DNA from: Flammeovirgaceae bacterium
GTDB lineage: Bacteria; Bacteroidota; Bacteroidia; Cytophagales; Cyclobacteriaceae
Assembly (NCBI GenBank): GCA_027487845.1
Contig: JAIYCV010000001.1
Span: 1-64,000, forward strand
Direction of reading: 5' to 3'
Length of the DNA: 64,000 nucleotides
Both the position numbers and the translations under genes were made by a program. Of this stretch, positions 40,548-49,382 are shown one piece after another. The notes under the pieces were generated by a model that searched no databases, was not told the DNA's origin, and saw only the letters and a list, made by a program, of their open reading frames with translations. Positions within the stretch are counted from its first letter, which is position 1. Every line of letters begins with the position of its first letter.

Positions 40548-41948
40548 ATGATTTCAATCTATTTGGACTGGAACGTAATTGTTCAGATGAAAAATGAATT
40601 TCATCCTGAATTGAAAGCAATCTTGGAATCAAGAAGGTTCTTTATCCCATATTCGACATCTCACATCGGTGACATTTTATCAGGATTTAGTGACGAACCG
40701 GGACAACGAGAGCTTGTTAATACTGACCTTGACTTACTATCTCAGTTGACAGAGAATAATTGCCTTTCCAATGACGGAAAAGAAATCAAGGTAAATTATT
40801 TTGTGCCGAGAGAGTTGTTTGAGGAGAGGCTAAACGAGAAGGACTTATTTCGAAATTTTAGCCTCGACACAATAGAACAAATGTTTGATGGTGACGAGAC
40901 CATCAAAGCACTAGGTAAAAAGTACATCGACCTAATCAGAAACATTCCATTGGGCAAAATTTTTGATGATGCTTTGAAAAACCCTGAGAGTGCAAAATAT
41001 CTCGATACTGTGTTCCCGGGTTTGAAAGACAATCCAACTATGGAAGGTTTCTTCAAAAGTTTTGGCGAAATGATAACTCGAATGAATGAGAATGGTGATT
41101 ACAAAGAATTGAGGAAGATCACTCAGGGAGGTCTTGGGATAAATAGAGATAAGATTTTCAATTCTAATGACCCTTACTCGATTATAGAAAAAACATACGA
41201 AAAATCGAATTTCAATGCCCAACAGAATATCCAGCAAGACAAACATGGACCTGCATGGTTCAATGAAATATCGAGTGAATATTTAAAGTTGGATATGCAC
41301 GGATACCAAGAAGATAAAGTAAGCACAACTAAAGGCAGAAAGGAAACATTTAGAAATACCACGGAAGACGCATTTCACTCGGGATTTGCATCGACATGCA
41401 ATTTTTACATCCTCAATGACAATCGCGCATATCAAAAGACCAAAAAGGTATATGAAAAAATTGGACTGAATACGTTAGTCTTTAAACCAGACGAGTTTCT
41501 TAATTATTATAAAGATTTTCTTTCTGAAAGGGCATTAAATCTCGAACTAAAAATTCCAATTACCTACCTAAACGCAGAGTCATTTAATGAGGAAAAGACT
41601 GAAGATGGCATTATAAGGACTTATCACCTGCCGTTCTTTGTGTTTGATTTCTTCAATAAGATGTTTGCAACCTTCGACAATTCAGGCAAAACGACAATGA
41701 TCTTACTAAGCAGGTTTGCTCCCACAAATAAAAAAGGGACCTACCACTTCGAGATTGAAAAATTATCGTCAAAACTTTATCAAGTATTTGGAGAGGACGC
41801 GGAAAAACTTGGTGAAGTTAAGCAAGAAGAATTCGGACAAGGCGAATGGGGCGGACGAAAATGGGACTTTGGTGACATTGGTTTTAGACTCATGTGCTGG
41901 AATGGGCATTTTCAGCTTTGTTATGACTTGGAGGAAATCGATGAATAA
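40548..41948 (+). CDS. large PIN-like domain protein, 466 aa
   Basis: The first residues ISIYLDWNVIVQMK, with Asp7, and the helix TSHIGDIL with Asp42, follow the start of PIN-fold nucleases. A later part, EDAFHSGFASTCNFYILNDN (Asp274, Asp291) and LNTLVFKPDEFLNYY, matches the C-terminal half of a PIN domain. The about 230 residues between are an unusual insertion, and there is a further C-terminal domain after about residue 320. PIN nucleases usually cut RNA. No antitoxin gene is adjacent, so a simple VapC role is doubtful. The exact family is not known to me. Confidence 0.55.
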   Translation: MISIYLDWNVIVQMKNEFHPELKAILESRRFFIPYSTSHIGDILSGFSDEPGQRELVNTDLDLLSQLTENNCLSNDGKEIKVNYFVPRELFEERLNEKDLFRNFSLDTIEQMFDGDETIKALGKKYIDLIRNIPLGKIFDDALKNPESAKYLDTVFPGLKDNPTMEGFFKSFGEMITRMNENGDYKELRKITQGGLGINRDKIFNSNDPYSIIEKTYEKSNFNAQQNIQQDKHGPAWFNEISSEYLKLDMHGYQEDKVSTTKGRKETFRNTTEDAFHSGFASTCNFYILNDNRAYQKTKKVYEKIGLNTLVFKPDEFLNYYKDFLSERALNLELKIPITYLNAESFNEEKTEDGIIRTYHLPFFVFDFFNKMFATFDNSGKTTMILLSRFAPTNKKGTYHFEIEKLSSKLYQVFGEDAEKLGEVKQEEFGQGEWGGRKWDFGDIGFRLMCWNGHFQLCYDLEEIDE

Positions 41949-41968
41949 AAAAAGAGTCGTGAAGTCAG

Positions 41969-42030
41969 CGCTGCCCACAGCAAAACGCTTCTATAGTAGC
42001 GCGTTGACGTGTAAGCCATAAGTGTTATCA
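41969..42030. other. spacer with weak attC-like features
   Basis: GCTGCCCACAGCAAAACGCTTC resembles the left arm of the 40381 spacer, GCTGCCAACAAAAGCTT, with small insertions. An inner imperfect palindrome CGCT-T-CTATAG-T-AGCG is present. No good right arm is found. Confidence 0.3.
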
Positions 42031-42032
42031 AA

Positions 42033-42071
42033 TCAGCCGATAACCCAACCTAAGAATGGATTATCGGCTGA
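42033..42071 (-). terminator. hairpin downstream of the cytochrome c gene
   Basis: TCAGCCGATAA (42033-42043) and TTATCGGCTGA (42061-42071) form an 11-bp stem. The T run behind it is short, so termination is plausible but not certain. Confidence 0.5.
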
Positions 42072-42077
42072 ATACTT

Positions 42078-44030
42078 TTATGGATTATTGGCAACCGGAG
42101 CAGTTCTCAGCGAATTAATCCAGCGGGCAATTTTTAATGCCTCATCTTTTGGCACTTGTGGCATTGCCGCCATGGGTGTTGCATATTCTGGCCAATTTTT
42201 AGGCTGAGGGGTATAAATTAGCTCTAGTATTTTTTCTTCCGTGTATTTTCTTTTCGCGATATCCGCGAAAGCTGGGCCAACTTGTCGTTTATTTTGCTGA
42301 TGGCAGGCAGTACACGTGTTTTTCTTTAACAAGGGCTCAATCTCTGCGTAGGTGGGCGTCTTTGACCCTACGTTAGTTGTTGATTTAGGTGCCGCTTTTG
42401 GTACCTGTTTTGCCGGAGCCGTGGCTGAATTTTTAGTACTTAGTTCGCTTAACGGAAGTTTATTCCCTTCTTGAATATTGTTGAGCGTATAGTGTGCCGT
42501 TTGATGCAGCAAGGGCAAGTTGCCTTCCTGCGAACGAACGCCAAATGAAGTAATTTCATGCAAATAATATTGCCTTAGGTTGTCAATTACAATCCTCACT
42601 TTTTTGTTATCCTCCGACACTTTTACGCCTTTAATACTTAGTTTTTCTTCGTTCACAGTAGGGCTTCCGTACACAGGATGGTATTTGTAGATATAGCTTT
42701 TCCCTACATACGATGCCAAATCTTCTGCTGACTTGCGATCCACGGGAAGTGTAAATTCAATTTCGAATCCGTCAGGCATTGATTTTACAGTCTTCATTTC
42801 AAACGGGGTTCTTCCTGTCCACATTAGCCGTTGAAGTCCTGAATTGGTAGTACCTGCCGATCCCCAGCCGCGATTGGTTTCTCCTGCAAAAAGAGACCCA
42901 TCATGACCCCAGTTCATTCTTAACACGCCCGACTGAAAGCCGGATCTAAAGTCGAACGCTACGCCTTGGTATTCGCCTTTCACTTTTTCCATTACCACGC
43001 GCATAATTTTGCTTTGCCCTTGGTCTCCTACAAATACTTGTCCCGCAAAGGGGCCAAATTTGCCAGCAGTTTCGTCTACCAAAATTTCTGAATTGGAAAT
43101 TCCAAGTACACCGTGGGGTAGCCAGACTGCCGGGAGTTTCAATTCGGGTATTTCTTTTTTAACTTCATATAAGAAGGTCGGATTTTTTTCGTCTTGAATA
43201 TTTTCCGGCTTTACGTACTGGCCTTCTTTTTTCTCTTGGCGCGGATTCACTTTTGCGTACAGTTGTTCAGTGGTAAGTTTAACCGGAGAGTTTGGTTCGC
43301 CTGCCCATTTCAATCCGGCAGGATGCCCTATGAAAGCTCCTTTGGTAACGTGCCACAGGCCACCCGAGCCAACCCAATCACCTTGGTTATCGTCATAAAA
43401 TAATTCGCCATCAACAATGCCCAATCCGCAAGGTGACCTTACACCCGTTGCCCAAGGCTCAAGCGTGCCGTCCGTATGGATTTTCATGATCCAACCTCTC
43501 CAGGGTTTTCTACTTTCACCGCGCCACCACTCTTCGTTTCCAAATGCCACATTTCCACTTACGAAGAAGTTGCCATCAGATGCAAACTTTGGCCCAAATG
43601 AATATTCATGGTAGTGCCCTGAAATTGGCCAAGAGTGAATAGTTTCATACACATCGGCTTTGCCATCTCCATTGGTATCCATTAATTTAGTAAGCTCACC
43701 TCGTTGGGCAGTATACAACGCATTATCGCGATAGGCAAGTCCAAGCGACTCGTGCAGGCCAGAAGCAAAAAGCGTAAATCGTGGGGTGCTGTTATTTTCA
43801 GCTGTTGGGTTTTCAATCATCCATACATCGCCTCTTCGCGTGGATACTGCTATTCTGCCATCTGGCATAGTAGCGACACCGCCTACTTCCAGAAGCACGC
43901 CTTCTGGTGTTGGTATTGTAATGATTTTATAATAATCTTCTTCCTTATAAATTTTGGTTTCTTGAGCTGATGAAGCTATGCAGCTGCAAAAAACAAACGC
44001 TAGAGTGAAAATGTAATAATATCTTTTCAT
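42078..44030 (-). CDS. beta-propeller dehydrogenase-like protein with C-terminal cytochrome c domain
   Basis: The 650-residue protein starts with a signal peptide (FTLAFVFCSCIASSAQE). The N-terminal about 450 residues form a six-bladed propeller of the sorbosone/glucose dehydrogenase type (GVATMPDGRIAVSTRRGDVW, FGPKFASDGNFFVSGNVAF). The C-terminal about 90 residues are a cytochrome c domain with the haem site CTACH and axial Met candidates in ATPMAAMPQVP. It would sit in the periplasm and pass electrons. The gene is 52 bp downstream of a DUF1080 gene, and such pairs are usual in glycan-degradation loci of Bacteroidota. The substrate is unknown. Confidence 0.78.
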   Translation of the reverse strand: MKRYYYIFTLAFVFCSCIASSAQETKIYKEEDYYKIITIPTPEGVLLEVGGVATMPDGRIAVSTRRGDVWMIENPTAENNSTPRFTLFASGLHESLGLAYRDNALYTAQRGELTKLMDTNGDGKADVYETIHSWPISGHYHEYSFGPKFASDGNFFVSGNVAFGNEEWWRGESRKPWRGWIMKIHTDGTLEPWATGVRSPCGLGIVDGELFYDDNQGDWVGSGGLWHVTKGAFIGHPAGLKWAGEPNSPVKLTTEQLYAKVNPRQEKKEGQYVKPENIQDEKNPTFLYEVKKEIPELKLPAVWLPHGVLGISNSEILVDETAGKFGPFAGQVFVGDQGQSKIMRVVMEKVKGEYQGVAFDFRSGFQSGVLRMNWGHDGSLFAGETNRGWGSAGTTNSGLQRLMWTGRTPFEMKTVKSMPDGFEIEFTLPVDRKSAEDLASYVGKSYIYKYHPVYGSPTVNEEKLSIKGVKVSEDNKKVRIVIDNLRQYYLHEITSFGVRSQEGNLPLLHQTAHYTLNNIQEGNKLPLSELSTKNSATAPAKQVPKAAPKSTTNVGSKTPTYAEIEPLLKKNTCTACHQQNKRQVGPAFADIAKRKYTEEKILELIYTPQPKNWPEYATPMAAMPQVPKDEALKIARWINSLRTAPVANNP

Positions 44031-44082
44031 AATGTTTATTAATTGGCGGGTTGATCGTTACTAATGGATCGATTATTTTAGT

Positions 44083-45969
44083 TTACCAAATGATGCTGTA
44101 CTTGATTGAATTTGAATCCACAGAAAGCACAAGCTCTTTTCTTCCATTTACATCACGCACGGTAGGAGACGAAAGCGTTTTGATATAGTACTTTTTATCG
44201 ACTACATAGGTGCCATCGGCCAATCTGGAAATGTCATTCCCTTCTGCAAGCTTAAAGTAAAGGCCTTGCTTTGTGCCTCTTTCTTTCAATGTGATTTCTC
44301 GTGCAATGCTTCTGTTGTTATCATCCGGAACTAGCTTGTCTGTTACTTCTAACCCTTGATAGATGTAATTGAAAATTGGGAGTTTTGAACTTTGATCGAT
44401 CGTGTACCCTTTGGTTCTGAATTCACCTTCTTTACCTGCGGCTGGAAATGCATCGCTTGACGCGGCAAGAAAAGCCAAGGGTTGATTAATAAAAAAATAT
44501 TGAGTTGCCCCGAGCGGGCGGAACGAGCCATCGCCACGATCGTGCCACATGGGCGTTGCATCAACAAAGTCGCCCCGCCAAGCGCACGCTAAGTTTCCGC
44601 TTTCACAATCATATACGTAATTCAGGCCGCTCGGATCGCCCACTCCTATAGTATGGGTTAGTCGCCTTTTTTCATCACCTTCAAAATCAATAAAGGCGCG
44701 AAGTAATTTAGGTTCGCTTCCTGCTTTTAGATAGATCGATTGGACAGGGTTTTCATCCGGTGGAAACGATCCATAAGTTGTTAACATCTGCGGGTAGCTG
44801 TTGGCGGTATTGACCCAAAACCCCAACCTCGGAGGCAACCAGCCTTCATCTTTGCAACTAACAATTTCAATGGAATGGCTGCCTGCCTGTAAATCCATAG
44901 AAACCTTATCATATCCGCTTCCAAAGCTTCTGAAGCTGAGCAATTCTTTACCGTCAACAACAAACTTGGCCCCGCCTGTATGGGCTAATGTGAAAAAGTA
45001 GGTCGATGTTTCGGGTACATCAAGGGTGGCATTATAAACTATTGCGTAGGCGTCTTCTGTATTGGTAGTTTCAATGGTAAGCTCTGTGAGTTTTCCTTGA
45101 GCGGTTGGTTCCAGCGCAGCGAAATCCGACAAGGCTTTGAAATGGCCAAGATATAATTTGTACGAAATGTTGTTCAATTTACTTAGTGCCTCGTGCTTTA
45201 AGGTATACCGAATGTTTCTAAACGCTACCGGACCATGATCGCCTTGAATCATCAAGGGGCCTACTGGTTTTTCATTGTTCTCAACTGGCCCTCCTGTTGG
45301 CAATGGCACTTCTACATTGTCATGGATTTTTATGCCATTCAACTCCACAGACACAAACTTTGCGTTGGCAATCTTTTTTCCGGCTGCGTCAAACTTAGGT
45401 GCCCGAAAAGAAATTTTCATCGTTTGCCACAATCCTGGCGCCTTTGATGGGTTGGAAAGTGGCGCCTTGCCAGCATAACTTTTTCCTGCCTCATTTTCCC
45501 AGTTACGGTAAATACCTCCGATATCTGAAAACGAAGGGCTTTTTACTCCCCAGCTATCAAGTAACTGTACTTCATAGCGGCCTTGTAAATAGATGCCCGA
45601 GTTAGATCCTTTCGGTAGCATTACTTCGAGTTCAAGTTCGATATCGCCATGCTCAAACGCAGAAAGCAAATTCGTTTTTTTGCTGCCATCGTTCATATTC
45701 AGCAAAATACCAGTGCCTGATTTATATTCTACTGCCTTTGACTTTGGTGCTTCTGAAGAAGTACCTTTCTTTTTCTTTCCTGTCTCGGCAGTTGGCTTGG
45801 CGGGTTCTTCATGTATGTCGATGGTTGGATTTATCGACACATCACCTACTACAAACCAATTACCAGCTTGCGGCTTAAAGTCTGACATATCCAAAAGAGA
45901 AAGCTTTTTTTCTTGGGCAAAAGCACCTAAAGAAAAAAGAAGGCAAAGGAGAAGGTGTGTTTTTTTCAT
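44083..45969 (-). CDS. DUF1080 (3-keto-disaccharide hydrolase-like) protein with PA14-like domain
   Basis: The 628-residue protein has a signal peptide (LLLCLLFSLGAFAQ). The DUF1080 domain shows ELELEVMLPKGSNSGIYLQG, YEVQLLDSWG and GPLMIQGDHGPVAFRNIRY, the jelly-roll pattern of family 16-like hydrolases. A PA14-like module follows (TSTYFFTLAHTGGAKFVVDG). The C-terminal third has no clear family. It is the first gene of a two-gene minus-strand unit with the cytochrome c protein. Oxidation of a sugar or sugar alcohol followed by hydrolysis would fit the pair, but this is inference. Confidence 0.75.
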   Translation of the reverse strand: MKKTHLLLCLLFSLGAFAQEKKLSLLDMSDFKPQAGNWFVVGDVSINPTIDIHEEPAKPTAETGKKKKGTSSEAPKSKAVEYKSGTGILLNMNDGSKKTNLLSAFEHGDIELELEVMLPKGSNSGIYLQGRYEVQLLDSWGVKSPSFSDIGGIYRNWENEAGKSYAGKAPLSNPSKAPGLWQTMKISFRAPKFDAAGKKIANAKFVSVELNGIKIHDNVEVPLPTGGPVENNEKPVGPLMIQGDHGPVAFRNIRYTLKHEALSKLNNISYKLYLGHFKALSDFAALEPTAQGKLTELTIETTNTEDAYAIVYNATLDVPETSTYFFTLAHTGGAKFVVDGKELLSFRSFGSGYDKVSMDLQAGSHSIEIVSCKDEGWLPPRLGFWVNTANSYPQMLTTYGSFPPDENPVQSIYLKAGSEPKLLRAFIDFEGDEKRRLTHTIGVGDPSGLNYVYDCESGNLACAWRGDFVDATPMWHDRGDGSFRPLGATQYFFINQPLAFLAASSDAFPAAGKEGEFRTKGYTIDQSSKLPIFNYIYQGLEVTDKLVPDDNNRSIAREITLKERGTKQGLYFKLAEGNDISRLADGTYVVDKKYYIKTLSSPTVRDVNGRKELVLSVDSNSIKYSIIW

Positions 45970-46048
45970 TCGTGAATTTTAATGGGTTGCTAATATGAGA
46001 GGAATGACTCGCTTAAGCAAGGAAAGTTTTATGAAACAGACACTTTTT

Positions 46049-46062
46049 CAAATTTAAGTTTG
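46049..46062. promoter_or_regulatory. overlapping divergent -7 boxes
   Basis: TAAATTTG on the minus strand (46049-46056) and TAAGTTTG on the plus strand (46055-46062) both match TAnnTTTG and share two bases, between the DUF1080 gene and the histidine kinase gene. -33 boxes are not clear. Confidence 0.35.
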
Positions 46063-46132
46063 CTAAGTTGCGAAGATTTTTAAGATATCCTCTTCCTTAC
46101 TAATATTGAAACAAACGCGAAGGAGTAATACC

Positions 46133-47983
46133 GTGATCCCGAACATAAGGGTTGAGGCAGCGCATTGTGCTTTCTTGGTAATTTTATCATCTATTCTTTT
46201 TTTTCCGATTTCACTGGAGGCGACCCCTAGCTTAGCCACTGACCCGATCCTTTTGGTCGTTTCAGGTAAATCTTTAACAGTTGATAAACTCGAAGAAAGC
46301 AACTGGGCTTCCTACAGCGAAACGGTTCTTCCAGACACCACGGTCACACTGTGGGCCAAACTTAGCTTTGTACCAACCACTCCTGAAACGGTTATTCAAC
46401 TAACCGGCTATTTAAAAGAATTCACAGTTTTTTATTTTGAAGATGGTGTTTGGAAAGAAATAAAATCAACTGAGAAAAATAATATCGTTCGCCCGATGGT
46501 GTCTGAACTGATTGTTAGGCTGAACACAAATTCGAATCAAAGAAAGACGGCGTATATTAAAACAGCTACTCGATATGTAGTACCCGATTTTGAGGTATTC
46601 ACAAACAAGGGATTTCAAACGAAGAGCGACAATGAGTTGATCTTAGTTACCCTTATAATAGGTTTCTTGATTTGCATAGCACTTTTAAATCTCTTTTATT
46701 TTTTTATTGATAAAAACATTTCGTACCTGTTTTACGCTGCGTATGTTTTTTTTCTGTTCCTGCCAGCTGGCAGTGGATTGCTATTTTCGGTACTTGATTT
46801 AAGTGCTGCTTTCGCTATAAATTATTCCTATTGGATTACCTCCATCGCCAACGTGTTTGTAACTCTCTTTGGTGTTTTATATGCCTATCACTTTTTGGAA
46901 TTGAAAAAACATGATTCGCTCACAAAGTTCCTTCTACGTTATTTTATGTTGATCGCGTTTGTTTTTCTTTTTAATACTATTTTTCAATGGATAGGCCAAA
47001 GTCAGTTTGTCCATACAATTACTTTACTTACATTTTCTGTCAGTGCAGCTGTTGGCTTTATACTGTGGAAAAGAGGTTCAAATAGCGCGTTGTTATTTTC
47101 CATCGCTTACCTTGTTTTCTCCTTATTTTATTTTTTAAAGCTCGCCAGCACCTACGGATTTATCCCGTTCAATAACTTTTATTTTCTTGATGGTGCGTTA
47201 ATTGAGGCAATGATTCTTTCCTATGCCTTAGGCCGAAAAATAGCAAAAGAAAAAATAGCAAATAAGATAAGATTGCAAGACTCAATTGATGAATTGGCGA
47301 AACAAAATGCACAGGTAGAACAATATTCACATATGGTAGCACATAATTTACGAGCTCCAGTAGCGAGGCTTTTGGGGCTGTCTAGAATATTTAAGCAAAC
47401 CACAAATACTGACCCTATTCGAGAAGAGTTAATAGAAAAGATAGAAAAATCAGCGACCGACTTTGATTTAATCATTAAAGATATTTCTTTGATGCTTGAA
47501 GTAAAAAAAGGACTGCGCTTTTCGATGGAAAACATTCAATTGTTTCACGAAATACAAAACTCGATTTTATTTTTAGATGAAGAGGTAAAAGAAGTAAAAG
47601 CTAGGATTACAGTAGACGTAGACAAGCGCCATCAGGTATTTGCAATGCGTCCGTATGTAAAAAGTATTTTTACCAACTTATTGAGCAACTCTATTAAGTA
47701 TCGGCAATTGGATAAAGACCTCGAAATAAAAATATCATCCGCGGTAATGGTTGATAAAATTAGAATTACGGTTTCTGATAATGGACTTGGAATTGATTTA
47801 ATACAAAATAAGGATAAGATATTTGAACCCTTTAAACGATTTCACACTCATCGAGAAGGACGAGGCCTTGGTTTGCATTTGGTGAAGGCTGAAATTGAAG
47901 CTATGGGAGGGGAGATAGGAGTTGAAAGTGCGTTGGGGAAGGGGACTACTTTCACGATTTTTCTGCAACATCCTAAAACTTAG
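46133..47983 (+). CDS. 7TMR-DISM sensor histidine kinase
   Basis: About 616 residues. An N-terminal signal segment is followed by a periplasmic 7TMR-DISM extracellular domain, seven membrane segments (from about LILVTLIIGFLICIALLNLF), a coiled coil (RLQDSIDELAKQNAQVEQY) and a kinase core. The phospho-acceptor His404 lies in MVAHNLRAPVARLLG. ATPase motifs are NLLSNSIKYRQ, DNGLGID and GRGLGLHLVKAEIEAMGG. GTG 46133 is chosen because AAGGAG lies 7 nt upstream; TTG 46106 is the alternative. It is not next to a response regulator gene. Confidence 0.85.
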   Translation: MIPNIRVEAAHCAFLVILSSILFFPISLEATPSLATDPILLVVSGKSLTVDKLEESNWASYSETVLPDTTVTLWAKLSFVPTTPETVIQLTGYLKEFTVFYFEDGVWKEIKSTEKNNIVRPMVSELIVRLNTNSNQRKTAYIKTATRYVVPDFEVFTNKGFQTKSDNELILVTLIIGFLICIALLNLFYFFIDKNISYLFYAAYVFFLFLPAGSGLLFSVLDLSAAFAINYSYWITSIANVFVTLFGVLYAYHFLELKKHDSLTKFLLRYFMLIAFVFLFNTIFQWIGQSQFVHTITLLTFSVSAAVGFILWKRGSNSALLFSIAYLVFSLFYFLKLASTYGFIPFNNFYFLDGALIEAMILSYALGRKIAKEKIANKIRLQDSIDELAKQNAQVEQYSHMVAHNLRAPVARLLGLSRIFKQTTNTDPIREELIEKIEKSATDFDLIIKDISLMLEVKKGLRFSMENIQLFHEIQNSILFLDEEVKEVKARITVDVDKRHQVFAMRPYVKSIFTNLLSNSIKYRQLDKDLEIKISSAVMVDKIRITVSDNGLGIDLIQNKDKIFEPFKRFHTHREGRGLGLHLVKAEIEAMGGEIGVESALGKGTTFTIFLQHPKT

Positions 47984-48008
47984 CTTGTCAAGTCTGATTC
48001 AAATTAAA

Positions 48009-48971
48009 ATGCAAACCCCAAAATATTCGTTGATAATTCCTGTTTATAACCGTCCATTTGAGATGGATGAATTACTGGCAAGTTTAGCACTTCAGACATT
48101 CAGAAACTTTGAAGTTATCATTGTGGAAGATGGCTCTGTGCTTGATTCGAAGGAAGTAGTCAATAAATACCGTCTGCAGCTTAACGTAAACTATTTTTAC
48201 AAACCAAATTCTGGCCCTGGGCCTAGTCGAAATTTCGGGTTCGATAAAGCCAACGGAGAGTACCTAATAGTTTTTGATTCGGATTGCATAGTCCCACCTA
48301 GTTACCTCACAACGGTCGATAATTTCTTACAGTTGTCACCCTTGGATGTTTGGGGAGGCCCCGATCGCGGCAGTCCTGATTTTACCCCGAAACAACAAGC
48401 GATGGCCTACACAATGTCATCTGTTTTTACAACAGGTGGTATTCGCGGAGGCAAATCGAAAGATTTTCAGCCGCGCAGTTTTAACATGGGCATGAGTAGA
48501 GATGTTTACAAAAACACCGGTGGGTTTCTGCTTGATCGATTTGCAGAAGATATTGAGTTCAGCATGAGGGCCAAAAATTTAGGAATGAAAGTTGGCTTAA
48601 TTCCACAGGCTTATGTTTTTCATAAAAGACGTACCGATTTCAAGCAATTCTTCAAACAGGTTTCAAACTTTGGCCGAGGGAGAATTCAAGTAGGCAGGGT
48701 TCATTCGGATGCTGTCAAATTAACTCATTGGTTTCCTGCCGCATTTTCAATTGGACTGATTCTACTACCTTTTTCATTTTTGATCGCTCCCTTTTTTGGT
48801 ATACTCGGAGTGTTTGGGTACGTATTCTACTTCTTTATCATTGGCGCGCATGCTTACACAACAACTGGTTCGATTTTGGTAGGTACGTTAAGTATCCCTT
48901 CTGCATTTATTCAACTAACTGGCTATGGCTATGGTTTTATCAAGGAGCTTTTTGTTCCTCGTGGTCGATAA
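48009..48971 (+). CDS. family 2 glycosyltransferase
   Basis: The 320-residue protein has the GT-A start YSLIIPVYNRPFEMDELLAS, followed by NFEVIIVEDGS. YLIVFDSDCIVPPSYL carries the metal-binding Asp-x-Asp, and LLDRFAEDIEFSMRAKNLG is the acceptor-side ED motif. Two hydrophobic segments in the last 80 residues suggest membrane attachment. Substrate unknown. The start ATG 48009 lies 25 bp after the kinase stop; the longer frame from 47922 would overlap the kinase. Confidence 0.87.
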   Translation: MQTPKYSLIIPVYNRPFEMDELLASLALQTFRNFEVIIVEDGSVLDSKEVVNKYRLQLNVNYFYKPNSGPGPSRNFGFDKANGEYLIVFDSDCIVPPSYLTTVDNFLQLSPLDVWGGPDRGSPDFTPKQQAMAYTMSSVFTTGGIRGGKSKDFQPRSFNMGMSRDVYKNTGGFLLDRFAEDIEFSMRAKNLGMKVGLIPQAYVFHKRRTDFKQFFKQVSNFGRGRIQVGRVHSDAVKLTHWFPAAFSIGLILLPFSFLIAPFFGILGVFGYVFYFFIIGAHAYTTTGSILVGTLSIPSAFIQLTGYGYGFIKELFVPRGR

Positions 48972-49306
48972 CAAGTTGAATTTGAAAAACATACAGGAGC
49001 GATAAGTAAAAGGACTGACTATACTTAAAGTCAGGATGTTCCCCAGTTCCTCTTTCCAAACAGAGCGATTCTACTTTTCGCAATTGCCACACCTTTTTAG
49101 TTCGAATTGGTCGAATTGCTACTTAATAGTTCACCTATGGGCCTAAAATTCAAAGCTCCTAAGCGATTCTCTCCCATTTTCTCCCACTTTGTTCAAATAA
49201 CTTAAACGGCCTAAAACCACCTTTTGGGGCTGCTTTAATTACGCTACTTTCCGTAAAATGCCCCTCAAAACCAATTTTTTTGATATATTTTGTAAAAAAA
49301 TGTAAA

Positions 49307-49336
49307 AAAGTGGATGAAAGTGGTAGAAAGTGGTGA
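49307..49336 (+). promoter_or_regulatory. MraZ box: three AAAGTGG repeats, 10-bp period
   Basis: AAAGTGG at 49307, 49317 and 49327, each followed by three variable bases (ATG, TAG, TGA). This matches the form (AAAGTG[T/G]-N3)x3 described for MraZ binding, and it lies directly before the mraZ promoter box. Confidence 0.85.
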
Positions 49337-49345
49337 AAATTGTCT

Positions 49346-49353
49346 TAAGTTTG
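49346..49353 (+). promoter_or_regulatory. -7 box of the dcw promoter
   Basis: TAAGTTTG fits TAnnTTTG, 29 bp before the mraZ ATG. The MraZ box occupies the -33 side, so bound MraZ would block RNA polymerase. Confidence 0.55.
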
Positions 49354-49382
49354 CTTAGGAGAAAAAGACAACCACTACGTCT

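Larger units (their letters stand above)
48972..49382. other. regulatory region upstream of the dcw cluster
   Basis: 411 bp without a gene. It holds a CTGACT/AGTCAG hairpin at about 49013-49035, a degenerate minus-strand MraZ-like repeat pair (49174-49190), the triple MraZ box (49307-49336) and a -7 box (49346-49353). Confidence 0.6.

Noticed and set aside
35631-42030. Classical integron
   Set aside because: No integron integrase gene in the window and core sites do not match RYYYAAC/GTTRRRY; only the term attC-like is used.
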